From: Oceanomicrobium pacificus
Lineage (GTDB): Bacteria > Pseudomonadota > Alphaproteobacteria > Rhodobacterales > Rhodobacteraceae
DNA: 64,000 bases
NCBI RefSeq assembly: GCF_009833495.1
Contig: NZ_WUWG01000007.1
Location: 1 to 64,000, forward strand
Reading direction: 5' to 3'
The notes beneath the pieces are model-generated. The model saw nothing but the letters and a program-made list of their open reading frames with translations. It had not been told where the DNA came from and did not search any database. This document shows positions 17,233-27,307 of this stretch, in pieces. Every line of letters begins with the position of its first letter. Position 1 is the first letter of the stretch. The position numbers were made by a program, and so were the translations under genes.

Positions 17233-20200
17233 ATGGGCCTGCCGCCGCGCCTTCAGGAACGCGGGTTCAACCTGCTCAGCTATTTCACCCGCCACGCAAC
17301 GGCGGCGAACCTTCTGCTCGCGATCCTGCTCGTGGCAGGCATCGCGGCGAGCACCCGCATCCGTGCCCAGTTCTTCCCCGATGTGGTGATCGAGAGCGTT
17401 TCGGTCAGTGTCGCCTGGGAGGGCGCGGGACCGGAGGAGGTCGACGCGGGCGTCATCGCGGTGATCGAACCGGCGCTTCTGGCCGTGGAGGGTGTGACAG
17501 AGGCCCGGTCGACCTCGACCGAGGGCAGCGGGCGCGTGTCGCTCGATTTCGAGCCCGGCTGGGACATGGGCCGTGCGACCGAGGATGTGACCGCAGCCGT
17601 GGACGCGGTGAGCAACCTGCCGGAAAATGCCGAAGATCCGGTGGTGCGCCGTGCCAACTGGCGCGACCGGGTGACGGACGTGGTCATCTCCGGGCCGGTG
17701 TCGGTCGAACAGCTCGGCCGGTTCGCGGACGAGTTTTCAACGCTCCTTTTTGCGGACGGGATCAGCCGTGTGTCGATCAACGGGATCGCCGCGCCGGCGG
17801 TCGAGGTCGACGTGCCGCAGCGCAACCTGATCCGCCATGATGTGACCCTGTCCGACATAGCCGGCGTGATCTCGGAGGCCGCCAACACCAACCCGGCGGG
17901 CGAGGTCGGTGCCGGCGGCGCGCGGCTGCGCACGGGCACCGAACGGCGCGACGCGGAGGATCTGAACGATCTGGTGGTGCGGGCCAATGCCGATGGATCG
18001 AAGCTCCTGCTCGGCGATCTGGCCGACATCCGGGTGATCGGGGCGGACAATGGCCGCGCCTACTATCGCGGCGGCAATCCGGCCGTGTCCCTGCGGGTGG
18101 ACCGCAGCGACCGCGGCGACGCCATCGCCCTTCAGGCCGCGGTGGAAGCCGCGGCGGAAGAGTTCCAGACCACCCTGCCCCGCGGCGTCACCATCGAACT
18201 GACGCGGACCCGCGCGGAGGCGATCACCGACCGGATCGCGCTCCTGATCGACAATGGGCTGATGGGACTGGCGCTGGTGGTCGGGCTCCTCTTCCTGTTC
18301 CTGTCCGCGCGCACCGCCTTCTGGGTCGCGGCGGGTATCCCCGTTGCCATGGCGGCGGCGATCGGGCTGATGTACCTGTCGGGCCTCACGCTCAACATGA
18401 TCTCGCTCTTCGCGCTCATCATCTGCCTCGGCATCGTCGTGGACGACGCGATCGTCGTCGGGGAACATGCGGATTTCCGCGCACGGCGGCTGGGGGAGCC
18501 ACCCGTCCTGGCCGCCGAGAATGCCGCAAAACGCATGGCGGCACCGGTCTTTTCCGCAACCATCACCACGGTTCTGGCCTTTTTCGGGCTGGTGTCGATC
18601 GGCGGACGGTTCGGGTCGCTCATCGCCGATATTCCCTTCACCGTCATTGTGGTGCTGCTGGCATCCCTCGTGGAATGTTTCCTGATCCTGCCGAACCACA
18701 TGGCCCATGCCATCGCCGCGCGCGGCAAGGACCGCTGGTATGACTGGCCGAGCCGCGTCACCAATGCCGGTTTCCGCTGGGTGCGGACAAAGGCTTTCGC
18801 GCCGCTCATGGCCTGGGTGATCCGCCTGCGCTATCCGGTCATGGCGCTCGCCATCCTGATCCTTGCCAATGCTGTCGGCCTGTTCCTGAAAGGCGACGTC
18901 ACATGGCGCTTCTTCAACGCGCCCGAACAGGGGTCGATCACCGGCAATATAGCCATGCTGCCGACCGCGACCCGCGCTGACACCCGCGCCATGACCGAGG
19001 AATTGCAGCGCGCCACGGATGCGGTCGCCGCACGCTACGCGGCGGAGCATGGCACCGACCCGGTGCTCTTTTCCATGACGCAGGTGGGCGGCACCGGCGG
19101 GCGCGGCCTGTCCGGATCGGACACGAAGGACCCGGACCAGCTGGGTTCGATCGAGATCGAACTGATCGACGCCGACCAGCGGCCCTATTCCTCCTTCGCC
19201 TTCCTTGCCGATCTGCAGGATGAGGTGGTGAACCACCCGATGCTGGAGACGCTGAGTTTCCGCGGCTGGCGGTCCGGTCCGGGGGGCGATGCGCTGGACG
19301 TGAAACTGTTCGGGGCGGACAGCCGCACGCTGAAGGCCGCGGCCGAGGCGCTGAAGGTCGAACTCGGGCAATACACGGTCGTCAGCGCGCTTGAGGACAG
19401 TCTGGCCTATGACAAGACCGAACTGGTGCTTGACCTGACCCCGCTCGGCCGTGCGCTCGGCTTCACGGTCGAGGGATTGGGCCGCGAATTGCGCCAGCGG
19501 TTGAACGGCATCGAGGCGGCGGAATTTCCGGTCGGCACACGCACCGGCACGATCACGGTCGGGCTGCCCGGAGAGGAGATCGCCGCCGATTTCCTGACCA
19601 CCGCGCGGATGCGCACCCCTGACGGGCAATATGTGCCGCTGAACGAGATCGTGACGGTTGACAGCCAGTATGGCTTTTCCTCCGTGCAAAGGGAAAACGG
19701 CGTCAACCTGATCACCGTGACGGGGGACATTTCCGAGGATGATCCGGTCGCGGCCGAAGCCGTGACCACCGCGCTCCGCGCCGACATCCTGCCCGACATC
19801 GCGGCGCGGTTCGGCGTCGGCTGGGACCTCGGCGGTCTCGTGGAGCAGGAGAGCGACTTCCTGACCGATGCGCTTATCGGATTCACGCTCTGTGTGCTCG
19901 GCATCTACCTGACGCTGGCATGGATTTTCGCAAGCTGGACCCGCCCGCTCGTGGTGCTGGCCATCGTGCCCTTCGGGCTGATCGGCACGATCTGGGGGCA
20001 TTACAGCTGGGATGTGCCCCTGTCGATCTTCACCGTGGTCGGCCTGATCGGCATGACCGGCATCATCATCAACGACAGTATCGTGCTGGTGACCACGATC
20101 GACGAATATGCAGAGAAACGCGGGCTGGTCCCGGCGGTGATCGACGCAGCAACCGACCGGCTCCGGCCGATCCTGCTCACCACGCTGACCACCGTGCTCG

Positions 20201-20637
20201 GCCTGACGCCGCTGCTCTACGAGAGCAGCGCGCAGGCGCAGTTCCTGAAACCCACGGTCATCACCCTTGCCTACGGGCTCGGCTTCGGCTTCCTGATGGT
20301 GCTGCTGGTGGTGCCTGCGCTTGTCATCATGCAGCAGGATGTCGGCCAGCTTTTCCGGTCGCTCCGGCGCGGTGTGGCGGGCCGGCATGACCGGCGTGCG
20401 ATCCGGCTGGTGCTGAGCGGCGCGGGTCTGACGATTGCCGCGCTGGCCCTGGCGACGGTCGGACGGTGGGCCCTGACGGGCGCAGCCCTGCCGGGACTTG
20501 CAGCCTTGGTGCCCGCGCTTGCCGCCCTGCCCGCCGGTCTTGCGGCATTTGCGGGCCTGATGGCCGGGACGCTCCTGATCCTTGTCGCGACCGGCGCGGC
20601 GCTCTGGCTCGTCAGCCGGCGGCGGACGGCAGCCTAG
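17233..20637 (+). CDS. RND-family efflux pump, inner-membrane permease
   Basis: 1134 residues from the ATG at 17233, preceded by GGGAGG within the end of the adaptor gene. The first membrane helix begins near residue 20, with the porter-domain motif [27 protein letters not shown] after it. The proton-relay helix 4 is intact: [13 protein letters not shown], carrying the Asp-Asp pair. Tandem six-helix halves are seen (second half from [18 protein letters not shown]). About 85 residues beyond the normal end form additional hydrophobic segments, so the protein is longer than the usual 1030-1050. Exported substrate unknown. Its stop overlaps the convergent SulP stop in one CTAG. Confidence 0.93.
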   Translation: MGLPPRLQERGFNLLSYFTRHATAANLLLAILLVAGIAASTRIRAQFFPDVVIESVSVSVAWEGAGPEEVDAGVIAVIEPALLAVEGVTEARSTSTEGSGRVSLDFEPGWDMGRATEDVTAAVDAVSNLPENAEDPVVRRANWRDRVTDVVISGPVSVEQLGRFADEFSTLLFADGISRVSINGIAAPAVEVDVPQRNLIRHDVTLSDIAGVISEAANTNPAGEVGAGGARLRTGTERRDAEDLNDLVVRANADGSKLLLGDLADIRVIGADNGRAYYRGGNPAVSLRVDRSDRGDAIALQAAVEAAAEEFQTTLPRGVTIELTRTRAEAITDRIALLIDNGLMGLALVVGLLFLFLSARTAFWVAAGIPVAMAAAIGLMYLSGLTLNMISLFALIICLGIVVDDAIVVGEHADFRARRLGEPPVLAAENAAKRMAAPVFSATITTVLAFFGLVSIGGRFGSLIADIPFTVIVVLLASLVECFLILPNHMAHAIAARGKDRWYDWPSRVTNAGFRWVRTKAFAPLMAWVIRLRYPVMALAILILANAVGLFLKGDVTWRFFNAPEQGSITGNIAMLPTATRADTRAMTEELQRATDAVAARYAAEHGTDPVLFSMTQVGGTGGRGLSGSDTKDPDQLGSIEIELIDADQRPYSSFAFLADLQDEVVNHPMLETLSFRGWRSGPGGDALDVKLFGADSRTLKAAAEALKVELGQYTVVSALEDSLAYDKTELVLDLTPLGRALGFTVEGLGRELRQRLNGIEAAEFPVGTRTGTITVGLPGEEIAADFLTTARMRTPDGQYVPLNEIVTVDSQYGFSSVQRENGVNLITVTGDISEDDPVAAEAVTTALRADILPDIAARFGVGWDLGGLVEQESDFLTDALIGFTLCVLGIYLTLAWIFASWTRPLVVLAIVPFGLIGTIWGHYSWDVPLSIFTVVGLIGMTGIIINDSIVLVTTIDEYAEKRGLVPAVIDAATDRLRPILLTTLTTVLGLTPLLYESSAQAQFLKPTVITLAYGLGFGFLMVLLVVPALVIMQQDVGQLFRSLRRGVAGRHDRRAIRLVLSGAGLTIAALALATVGRWALTGAALPGLAALVPALAALPAGLAAFAGLMAGTLLILVATGAALWLVSRRRTAA

Positions 20638-22244
20638 GCCGCCCCGCCGAGCACGCCCGAGCGCACGTCATAATCGACGGCGAGGCTGTATTTCGGATCA
20701 TCCTCGCTGTCGACCATCAGCTGGCCCGCATGGTGCAGGAGCGCGTGGCAGTCGCGGCTCAGATGGCGCAGCATCACCCGCTTGCCCAGAGCCTCGTATT
20801 TCGCGGCAATATCCTCGATCGCCTGCAGGGCGGAGGCATCGACGACACGGCTGTTGGCAAAATCGAGGATCACCGTGTCGGGATCTTCTTCGGGGTGGAA
20901 CAGTTCCATGAAACCGGTGGCGGAGCCAAAGAAGAGCGGGCCTTCCAGTTCATAGACCTTGGCTCCGGTCTCGGTTGCGGACGGCCGCTCCACCGCATGG
21001 ATGCGCGCCGCTGCGTTCCACGCATAGACGAGCGCCGCCACGATCACGCCGACAACCACCGCCACTGCCAGATCCTCGGCCACCGTCACGCCGGTCACAA
21101 GCAGGATGACGAAGGCATCCGAGCGCGGCACGCGGCGCAGGAGCGCGATCGAGTTCCACGCAAATGTGCCGATCACGACCATGAACATCACGCCGACAAG
21201 CGCCGCGAGCGGAATGATCTCGATTGCAGGGGCCGCGAAGAGGATGAAGCAGAGCAGGAAGAGCGCCGCCGCGATGCCCGCCAGCCGCGTGCGTCCGCCC
21301 GATTTCACGTTGATCATCGACTGGCCGATCATCGCGCAGCCGCCCATGCCGCCGAAAAAGCCGGTCACGACGTTGGCCGCGCCCTGGGCGAGGCATTCCT
21401 GGCTCGCGCCGCCGCGCTTGTTGGTCAACTCGCCCACGAGGTTCAGCGTCAGCAGGCTCTCGATCAGGCCGATGGCCGCAAGGATCACCGCATAGGGGAA
21501 GATGATCGACAGGGTTTCAAGATTGAGCGGCACCATCGGAATGGCAAATTCCGGCAACCCGCCGGACACGGACGCCATGTCGCCGACGCGCGGAACGGGA
21601 ATGTCGAACAGGATGACAAGTGCCGTGACAATGCCGATCGCCGCCAGCGGCGCCGGCACCAGACGGGTCAGTTTCGGCACCAGCCAGATCAGCGCCATGG
21701 TCGCGGCAACGAGCGCCAGCATCCCCCAGAGCATCGGGCCGGTCATCCAGACCTCATGCCCGCTCGCATCCGTCACCTTGAACTGTTCAAGCTGAGCCAG
21801 ACCGATCACGATCGCCAGACCGTTCACGAAACCCAGCATCACCGGCTGCGGCACCATGCGGATGAACTTGCCGAGGCGGAAAATGCCCGCGAGCAATTGC
21901 AGGATGCCCATAAGGACCACGGTCGCAAAGAGATACTGCACGCCATGTTCGGCCACGAGCGCCACCATGACGACGGCGAGCGCGCCCGTTGCACCGGAAA
22001 TCATCCCCGGACGACCGCCGAAAACGGCCGTGATCAGGCCGACGATGAAGGCTGCATAAAGTCCGACAAGCGGCTCCACACCAGCCACGAAGGCGAAGGC
22101 CACCGCTTCGGGCACCAGCGCCAGCGCCACCGTCAGGCCGGACAGAAGCTCGATCCGCACCCGGTCGGGCGTCATGGTGACGGAATTGAGCGCCTCGCCG
22201 GGATTTACGGCGCGGGCAAAGGCGGTCAGCGTGGAACGGAACAT
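20634..22244 (-). CDS. SulP-family anion transporter with C-terminal STAS domain
   Basis: 536 residues. The membrane domain (10-14 helices) begins [35 protein letters not shown], a standard SulP start, and includes [27 protein letters not shown], a family hallmark. Residues about 430-525 form the cytosolic STAS domain: [20 protein letters not shown], then [22 protein letters not shown]. Members carry sulfate, bicarbonate or dicarboxylates by proton or sodium symport; substrate cannot be chosen here. It stands alone, with RND genes convergent downstream and a deaminase gene upstream on the same strand. Confidence 0.92.
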   Translation of the reverse strand: MFRSTLTAFARAVNPGEALNSVTMTPDRVRIELLSGLTVALALVPEAVAFAFVAGVEPLVGLYAAFIVGLITAVFGGRPGMISGATGALAVVMVALVAEHGVQYLFATVVLMGILQLLAGIFRLGKFIRMVPQPVMLGFVNGLAIVIGLAQLEQFKVTDASGHEVWMTGPMLWGMLALVAATMALIWLVPKLTRLVPAPLAAIGIVTALVILFDIPVPRVGDMASVSGGLPEFAIPMVPLNLETLSIIFPYAVILAAIGLIESLLTLNLVGELTNKRGGASQECLAQGAANVVTGFFGGMGGCAMIGQSMINVKSGGRTRLAGIAAALFLLCFILFAAPAIEIIPLAALVGVMFMVVIGTFAWNSIALLRRVPRSDAFVILLVTGVTVAEDLAVAVVVGVIVAALVYAWNAAARIHAVERPSATETGAKVYELEGPLFFGSATGFMELFHPEEDPDTVILDFANSRVVDASALQAIEDIAAKYEALGKRVMLRHLSRDCHALLHHAGQLMVDSEDDPKYSLAVDYDVRSGVLGGAA

Positions 22245-22387
22245 GCAGTTTCCTCGGGTCTCGGATGGTCGGGGTCTGGCACGCCCGCTTCAAACCGCCG
22301 TAGACACGGCATTCACAGCGATGAGGCCACGTGTCAACTTGTCGCACCACGGGCGCGGCGGCCGCTGTTTTCTTGGCGGGAAGCGCC

Positions 22388-23686
22388 TCAGCGCCCGCCT
22401 TCGACGGGGGCGAAGGCCGCTGGATCCACCCGTTCCGGCCGCCCATCGAGTGACAGACGGGTGGTGCGGGCCTCGGACGTAGCGATGACCTCGCCGCGTC
22501 GCAGCACCGCAATCCGGGTGGCGCGCAGGCGGATTGCCTCCACCGGATCGGCGGCCTGCAAAATGTTCAGATCGGCATGGCACCCGGGCGCGATCCCGTA
22601 GCCCTCCAGCCCCATGATGCGGGCGGAGTTTTCCGTCACGGCATCGAAGCACCAGCCCATATCCTCGCGGCTTGCCAACTGGCCCACATGCAGGCCCATG
22701 AAAGCCACATCGAGCATGTCGCCCGTGCCGAGCGAATACCACGGGTCCATCACGCAATCCGACCCGAAGCCCACGGTCACGCCCGCGTCGCGCAACTCGC
22801 GCACCCGCGTCTGGCCGCGCCGCTTGGGATAGCTGTCATGCCGGCCCTGCAGCATGATGTTGATGAGCGGGTTGGGGATCGCATGCACGCCCGCCTCGAC
22901 GATGAGCGGGATCAGTTTCGAGACATAGTAATTGTCCATCGAATGCATCGACGTCAGGTGCGAGCCGGCCACCCGACCGCCAAGCCCGAGCCGCTGCGTC
23001 TCGGCCGCGAGCGTCTCGATATGCCGGCTCATCGGGTCGTCCGTCTCGTCACAATGCATGTCGACCATCAGCCCGCGCTCGGCCGCGATCTCGCAGAGCC
23101 GGCGGACGGAGCGCGCGCCCTCTTCCATCGTGCGTTCGAAATGCGGGATGCCGCCGACAATATCCACGCCCATATCGAGGGCACGCAGCAAGAGCGCCTC
23201 CGCGTCCGCGTCGCGATAGAGCCCGTCCTGCGGGAAGGCGACCAGTTGCAGGTCGAGATAGGGCGCGACCTGACGGCGGACCTCCAGCAGGGCCGCGACG
23301 CCCTTCAATTCCGGGTCGCAAATGTCCACATGGCTACGGATCGCACCGATACCCTGTGCCACCGCCAGATCGCAGTAGTTGAGGGCGCGCGCGATGATCT
23401 CGTCCACGGTCTGCAGCGGTTTCAACTCGCCCCAGAGCCCGATCCCTTCGAGCAGGGTGCCGGACCGGTTCATCCGCGGCCGCCCAAGCGACAGGGTCGC
23501 GTCCATGTGGAAATGCGGATCGACGAAGGGCGGCGCAACCAGATAGCCGCCGGCATCGATCGTCCGGCCCGCCGCGGCTTCAAGCTGCGGCTCGACCGCC
23601 GCGATACGCCCGCCTGCGATGCCGATCCCCATGCCGGTCCGACCGTCGGGCAGGGTTGCATTGGTGATGATCAGATCGAAACCCAT
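22388..23686 (-). CDS. Cytosine-deaminase-like amidohydrolase (CodA family)
   Basis: 432 residues from the ATG at 23686 (GAGG just upstream). The metal and catalytic residues follow E. coli CodA with a constant offset of three: His58, His60, His211, Glu214, His243 and Asp310 here versus 61, 63, 214, 217, 246 and 313. Gln153 matches the substrate-binding Gln156. Two active-site neighbours differ: FGSDCVMDPWYSLG here versus FGHDDVFDPWYPLG, so CodA His312 is Ser309 and Asp314 is Cys311. It should hydrolytically deaminate a pyrimidine or purine base in the cytoplasm, but substrate preference may have shifted. It is the last gene of the BMP-type ABC operon, 19 bp after a permease. Confidence 0.85.
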   Translation of the reverse strand: MGFDLIITNATLPDGRTGMGIGIAGGRIAAVEPQLEAAAGRTIDAGGYLVAPPFVDPHFHMDATLSLGRPRMNRSGTLLEGIGLWGELKPLQTVDEIIARALNYCDLAVAQGIGAIRSHVDICDPELKGVAALLEVRRQVAPYLDLQLVAFPQDGLYRDADAEALLLRALDMGVDIVGGIPHFERTMEEGARSVRRLCEIAAERGLMVDMHCDETDDPMSRHIETLAAETQRLGLGGRVAGSHLTSMHSMDNYYVSKLIPLIVEAGVHAIPNPLINIMLQGRHDSYPKRRGQTRVRELRDAGVTVGFGSDCVMDPWYSLGTGDMLDVAFMGLHVGQLASREDMGWCFDAVTENSARIMGLEGYGIAPGCHADLNILQAADPVEAIRLRATRIAVLRRGEVIATSEARTTRLSLDGRPERVDPAAFAPVEGGR

Positions 23687-23705
23687 GACCCTCAGTCCCC
23701 TTGTA

Positions 23706-24650
23706 TCAGCGCTGGCCCTTGAACCACGGCGTGAGCAGCGCGCGCGGATAATCGGCGCCCCGCGCCGCGACGACAAGCGCAATGATCGACAGGATGTAAG
23801 GCGCCATCAGGAATACCTGCCCCGGCACCATCGCGCCGACCTCGGTCTGCAGCCGCACCTGAAACGCATCGAACGCACCGAAGAGCAGCGCGCCGAGCAG
23901 CGCCTTGCCCGGGCGCCAGCTGGCAAAGATGACCAGCGCGATGCAGATCCATCCGCGCCCGTTGACCATCCCGAAGAAGAACGCGTCGAATGCCGACATG
24001 GTCAGGAACGCGCCGCCTAGCGCCATCAGGGCCGACCCGGCCATGACCGCACCGATCCGCAGCCCGTAGACAGACAGGCCCTGCGCATCGACCGCATCGG
24101 GATTGTCACCCACGGCGCGCAGCGCGACCCCGAGCGACATGCGGTTCAGCACATACCAGACCAGAAAGACACAGCCGAGCGCGAGCCAGGTGAGTGCGGT
24201 CTGCTGAAAGAGGACCGGCCCGACGAACGGCAGGTCAGACAAAAGGGGAATGTCGAGCGGCTGGAACGGCGTGATCCGGGGTGGAGAGGTCACGTCCGGC
24301 AGCGCCGTGCGATAGGTGAAATAGGCGACCGAGGTTGCCAGCATCGTCACGCCCAGACCCGAGACATGCTGCGACAGGCCAAGCGGCACGGTGAGGATCG
24401 CGTGGATCAACCCGAACCCCGCGCCCGCCAGCGCCGCCGCGAGCACGCCGAGCCAGAGCGGTGCCCCCATCCAGACCGCGAGCCAGCCGGTCATCGCGCC
24501 GGCCACGAAAATCCCCTCGATCCCGAGGTTCAGAACCCCCGACCGCTCACAAAGCAGCGCGCCCAGAACCCCGAAGATGAGCGGGGTTGCGATCCGCAGC
24601 GCGGCGGCCCAGAAACTGTCGGACAGAAGGATGGATAGGATGTCCGCCAT
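23706..24650 (-). CDS. BMP-type (nucleoside/nucleobase) ABC transporter permease 2
   Basis: 314 residues with about eight to nine hydrophobic segments. The N-terminus PLIFGVLGALLCERSGVLNLGIEGIFVAGA is the hallmark of the BPD_transp_2 permeases paired with BMP lipoproteins (YufQ/NupQ type). GVALRAVGDNPDAVDAQGL is the conserved ATPase-contacting loop, and GRGWICIALVIFASW is another family motif. It forms the heterodimeric channel with the preceding permease, and its start overlaps that gene's stop (ATGA). Confidence 0.92.
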   Translation of the reverse strand: MADILSILLSDSFWAAALRIATPLIFGVLGALLCERSGVLNLGIEGIFVAGAMTGWLAVWMGAPLWLGVLAAALAGAGFGLIHAILTVPLGLSQHVSGLGVTMLATSVAYFTYRTALPDVTSPPRITPFQPLDIPLLSDLPFVGPVLFQQTALTWLALGCVFLVWYVLNRMSLGVALRAVGDNPDAVDAQGLSVYGLRIGAVMAGSALMALGGAFLTMSAFDAFFFGMVNGRGWICIALVIFASWRPGKALLGALLFGAFDAFQVRLQTEVGAMVPGQVFLMAPYILSIIALVVAARGADYPRALLTPWFKGQR

Positions 24651-25726
24651 CAGCCCTGTCCCGCATCCACGGTCGGCACCCGGACGATCCGGTAGCGGGC
24701 GAAAAAGCCGCCGAGCAACACGCAGATGAGCGACAGGGCCACCGTCAGATCGGCCAGATAGCTCGACACGCCCAGTTCACGGCTCATACTGTCCGCACCG
24801 ACGAAAACGGCGGCGATATAGACCGCCGCCACGACGACGCCGAGCGGCGAAAGGCCGGCCAGCATCGCAACCACGATCCCCGCATAGCCGAAGCCGGGTG
24901 ACAGGTCGGCCGTCAGATAACCCTTGAGGCCCGCGACCTCGCTGACACCGGCAAGACCCGCAAGCGCGCCCGACAGCGCCGCGACGCTCAGCAGCACCCG
25001 CGTCACCGGCAGGCCGGCATGGCGTGCCGCGGCGGCGTTTTCGCCAACCGCGCGGATGCGGAAGCCCCAGACGGTGCGGCTCATTAGAAGGTGCACCAGA
25101 ACCGCCATGACCAGCGCCAGCGGGAAACCCCAATGGAGCCGCATCCGGTCGATGAGCGGCGGCAGCATGGCGGCATCGAGCACCGGCTCGGATTGCGGCC
25201 AGCCGAGCCCCATCGGATCCTTCAACGCGCCTTCGAGCATCATCTGCACGAAGATGAGAATGATGAAATTCAGCAGCAGCGTGGTGACGACCTCGTCCGC
25301 GCCGAAGCGCGTCCGCAACCAGGCCGGGCCGATCATCCCGACCGCACCTGCAAGCGCGCCTGCCAGCAGGACCAGCGGCACCAGAACGAGCGCCGGAGCG
25401 TCGATCATGCCGGTGCCGATCCAGACGCAGGCCAATGCCCCGAGATAGAGCTGCCCCTCCGCCCCGATGTTCCAGAGCCGTGCACGAAACGCGACGGCTG
25501 CGGCAAGACCGGTGAAAATCAGTGGCGTCGCGCGGGTCAGGGTTTCGGTGAAGGCAAAGAGCGACCCCGCGACACCCTTGAGCATCAGCCCATAGGCGGT
25601 GAAGACCGGCGCGCCGGCAAAGAGGAGCGGCACGGCGGTCAGCGCTAGGGCCGCGAGCGCGGCCGCCAACGGCAGGACAAGCCGCACGGTGCCGGAGACA
25701 GGCGGGCGCGGTTCGATCCGGATCAT
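24650..25726 (-). CDS. BMP-type (nucleoside/nucleobase) ABC transporter permease 1
   Basis: 358 residues, the larger permease of the pair (YufP/NupP type). TRATPLIFTGLAAAVAFRARLWNIGAEGQLYLGALA near residue 65 is the family hallmark, and WGFRIRAVGENAAAARHAGLPV is the coupling loop. Hydrophobic segments cover the rest. Its start overlaps the stop of the ATPase gene (ATGA) and its stop overlaps the start of the second permease, so stoichiometric translation is expected. Confidence 0.92.
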   Translation of the reverse strand: MIRIEPRPPVSGTVRLVLPLAAALAALALTAVPLLFAGAPVFTAYGLMLKGVAGSLFAFTETLTRATPLIFTGLAAAVAFRARLWNIGAEGQLYLGALACVWIGTGMIDAPALVLVPLVLLAGALAGAVGMIGPAWLRTRFGADEVVTTLLLNFIILIFVQMMLEGALKDPMGLGWPQSEPVLDAAMLPPLIDRMRLHWGFPLALVMAVLVHLLMSRTVWGFRIRAVGENAAAARHAGLPVTRVLLSVAALSGALAGLAGVSEVAGLKGYLTADLSPGFGYAGIVVAMLAGLSPLGVVVAAVYIAAVFVGADSMSRELGVSSYLADLTVALSLICVLLGGFFARYRIVRVPTVDAGQG

Positions 25727-27234
25727 GCTGCTGCCCCCGCCATCATCAGCCCGATCTCCGTGCGGTCGCGGCGCGGCGCTTCCGTCAGCCGCCCGTCGAC
25801 CATGACGAGGATCCGGTCGGAAAGCGCGATCAACTCGTCGAGATCTTCGGATATGAGCAGCACCCCTGCCCCGTCGCCACAGGCTGCGACCAGCCGCCGG
25901 CCCACTTCGGCCGCTGCGCCGAGGTCGAGCCCGCGGGTCGGCTGGTTGGCAAGAATCAGTTTCGGCGCGGCACGGAACACCCGCGCGAGGATCATCTTCT
26001 GCATGTTTCCGCCCGACAGGAGCCGCACCGGCGCATCCGGACCGGGTCCACGAATGTCGAATTCCTCGACGGCTGCGATGGCCGCCGCATCGATCTGGCG
26101 GCGGCGCAGGAAACCGCGGCGCTGCACGTCCGGCCCGTCGAGGCGCTCAAGGATCAGGTTCTCGGCCACGCTCATCGACCCGACCACCCCGTCATGGTGT
26201 CGGTCTTCGGGGATGCGGCCGACACCTGCACGGATGAGCGCCGCAGGCGTGTGCCGGGCCGGCAACGCGCCGCCGACGCGGATTTCGCCCGCATCCGGCG
26301 CGCGCAGGCCGGAAATGACCGCCGCGAGCGCCGCCTGTCCGTTGCCGGATACACCAGCGATGCCCACAATCTCGCGCGCATGCACGGTCAAGGACACGTC
26401 CGACAACCGGTCACGGGCGGATGCGGCCTCGCACCGGATGCCGGAAAGCTCCAGCACCGGTGCACCGGGATCCATCGGCGCGCGTTCCACCTGAGGGGCT
26501 TCCGCCCCGACCATCAGCCGCGCGATGCGGCGCTCGTCGGCCTCAGCCGTTGCGATCTCTCCGACCTTGCGACCGTGACGCAGGACGGCAATCCGGTCGG
26601 AGAAGGCCAGAACCTCCCGCAATTTGTGGGATATGAAAATGACCGAAAGACCATCCACAGCCAGCTGGTGCAAATTGGCGAAAAGGCTGTCCGCCTCCTG
26701 CGGTGTAAGGACGGCGGTTGGCTCGTCGAGCACAAGGATGCGCGTGTTGCGCACCAGCGCTTTCAGGATCTCGACCCTTTGCCGCTCACCGACCGTCAGG
26801 CGGCTCACCCGCGTGTCGAGCGCCACCTGCAGACCGGAGCGCGCCATCACGTCCTCGACATGGGCGCGGGCCGCACCGCCGCGTTTCCGCCGCGACAGGA
26901 GCGACCCCACGCCGAGCAGGATATTGTCGAGCGCCGACAGGTTCTCGGCCAAGGTGAAATGCTGATGCACCATCCCGATCCCGGCGGACAGGGCGGCCTG
27001 CGGATGGCCGAGCGGCAGGTCGCGCAGACCCTGCCCGTCGTCCACTCGTATATGGCCCGCGTCCGGCAGGTAATGGCCGAACAGCATGTTCATCAGCGTG
27101 GTCTTGCCCGCGCCATTCTCGCCCAGCAACGCGAGCACTTCGCCCCGACCGAGCGACAGGTCGACATCGGCATTGGCCTGCACGGCGCCGAACCGCTTGC
27201 TGAGGCCCGACAGTTCGAGAACCGGCGCGCTCAT
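25723..27234 (-). CDS. BMP-type ABC transporter ATP-binding protein (double NBD)
   Basis: 503 residues with two fused ATPase domains, as in YufO and sugar importers. Domain 1: Walker A GENGAGKTT, signature LTVGERQRVEI, Walker B ILVLDEPTAVLT, H-loop FISHKL. Domain 2, from about residue 250: degenerate Walker A GVSGNGQAALA, signature LSGGNMQKMILAR, and NQPTRGLD in place of a full Walker B. Such asymmetry is normal for this family, where only one site hydrolyses ATP efficiently. It energises import through the two downstream permeases. Confidence 0.94.
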   Translation of the reverse strand: MSAPVLELSGLSKRFGAVQANADVDLSLGRGEVLALLGENGAGKTTLMNMLFGHYLPDAGHIRVDDGQGLRDLPLGHPQAALSAGIGMVHQHFTLAENLSALDNILLGVGSLLSRRKRGGAARAHVEDVMARSGLQVALDTRVSRLTVGERQRVEILKALVRNTRILVLDEPTAVLTPQEADSLFANLHQLAVDGLSVIFISHKLREVLAFSDRIAVLRHGRKVGEIATAEADERRIARLMVGAEAPQVERAPMDPGAPVLELSGIRCEAASARDRLSDVSLTVHAREIVGIAGVSGNGQAALAAVISGLRAPDAGEIRVGGALPARHTPAALIRAGVGRIPEDRHHDGVVGSMSVAENLILERLDGPDVQRRGFLRRRQIDAAAIAAVEEFDIRGPGPDAPVRLLSGGNMQKMILARVFRAAPKLILANQPTRGLDLGAAAEVGRRLVAACGDGAGVLLISEDLDELIALSDRILVMVDGRLTEAPRRDRTEIGLMMAGAAA

Positions 27235-27244
27235 GGCAGCGGCG

Positions 27245-27271
27245 GGACCGGGCGGATAGGCCGCCCGGTCC
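27245..27271 (-). terminator. GC-rich intergenic hairpin between bmp and the ABC ATPase gene
   Basis: A perfect 11-bp inverted repeat (GGACCGGGCGG / CCGCCCGGTCC) with a 5-base loop lies in the 73-bp gap between the binding-protein gene and the ATPase gene. No T-run follows on the minus strand, so it is more likely a transcript-stabilising or partly terminating hairpin than a full terminator. Confidence 0.55.
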
Positions 27272-27307
27272 GTCCTTGACTCGTTTGAGGGATCACCCGT
27301 CCGGAGC

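Noticed and set aside
17737-20388. 883-codon minus-strand open frame opposite the RND gene
   Set aside because: Composition is His/Arg/Gln-rich with no recognisable domain; it is a GC-bias shadow of the real RND gene.
20466-22601. 711-codon plus-strand open frame opposite the SulP gene
   Set aside because: Antisense shadow with low-complexity His/Arg/Asp sequence and no motif; SulP on the other strand is clear.
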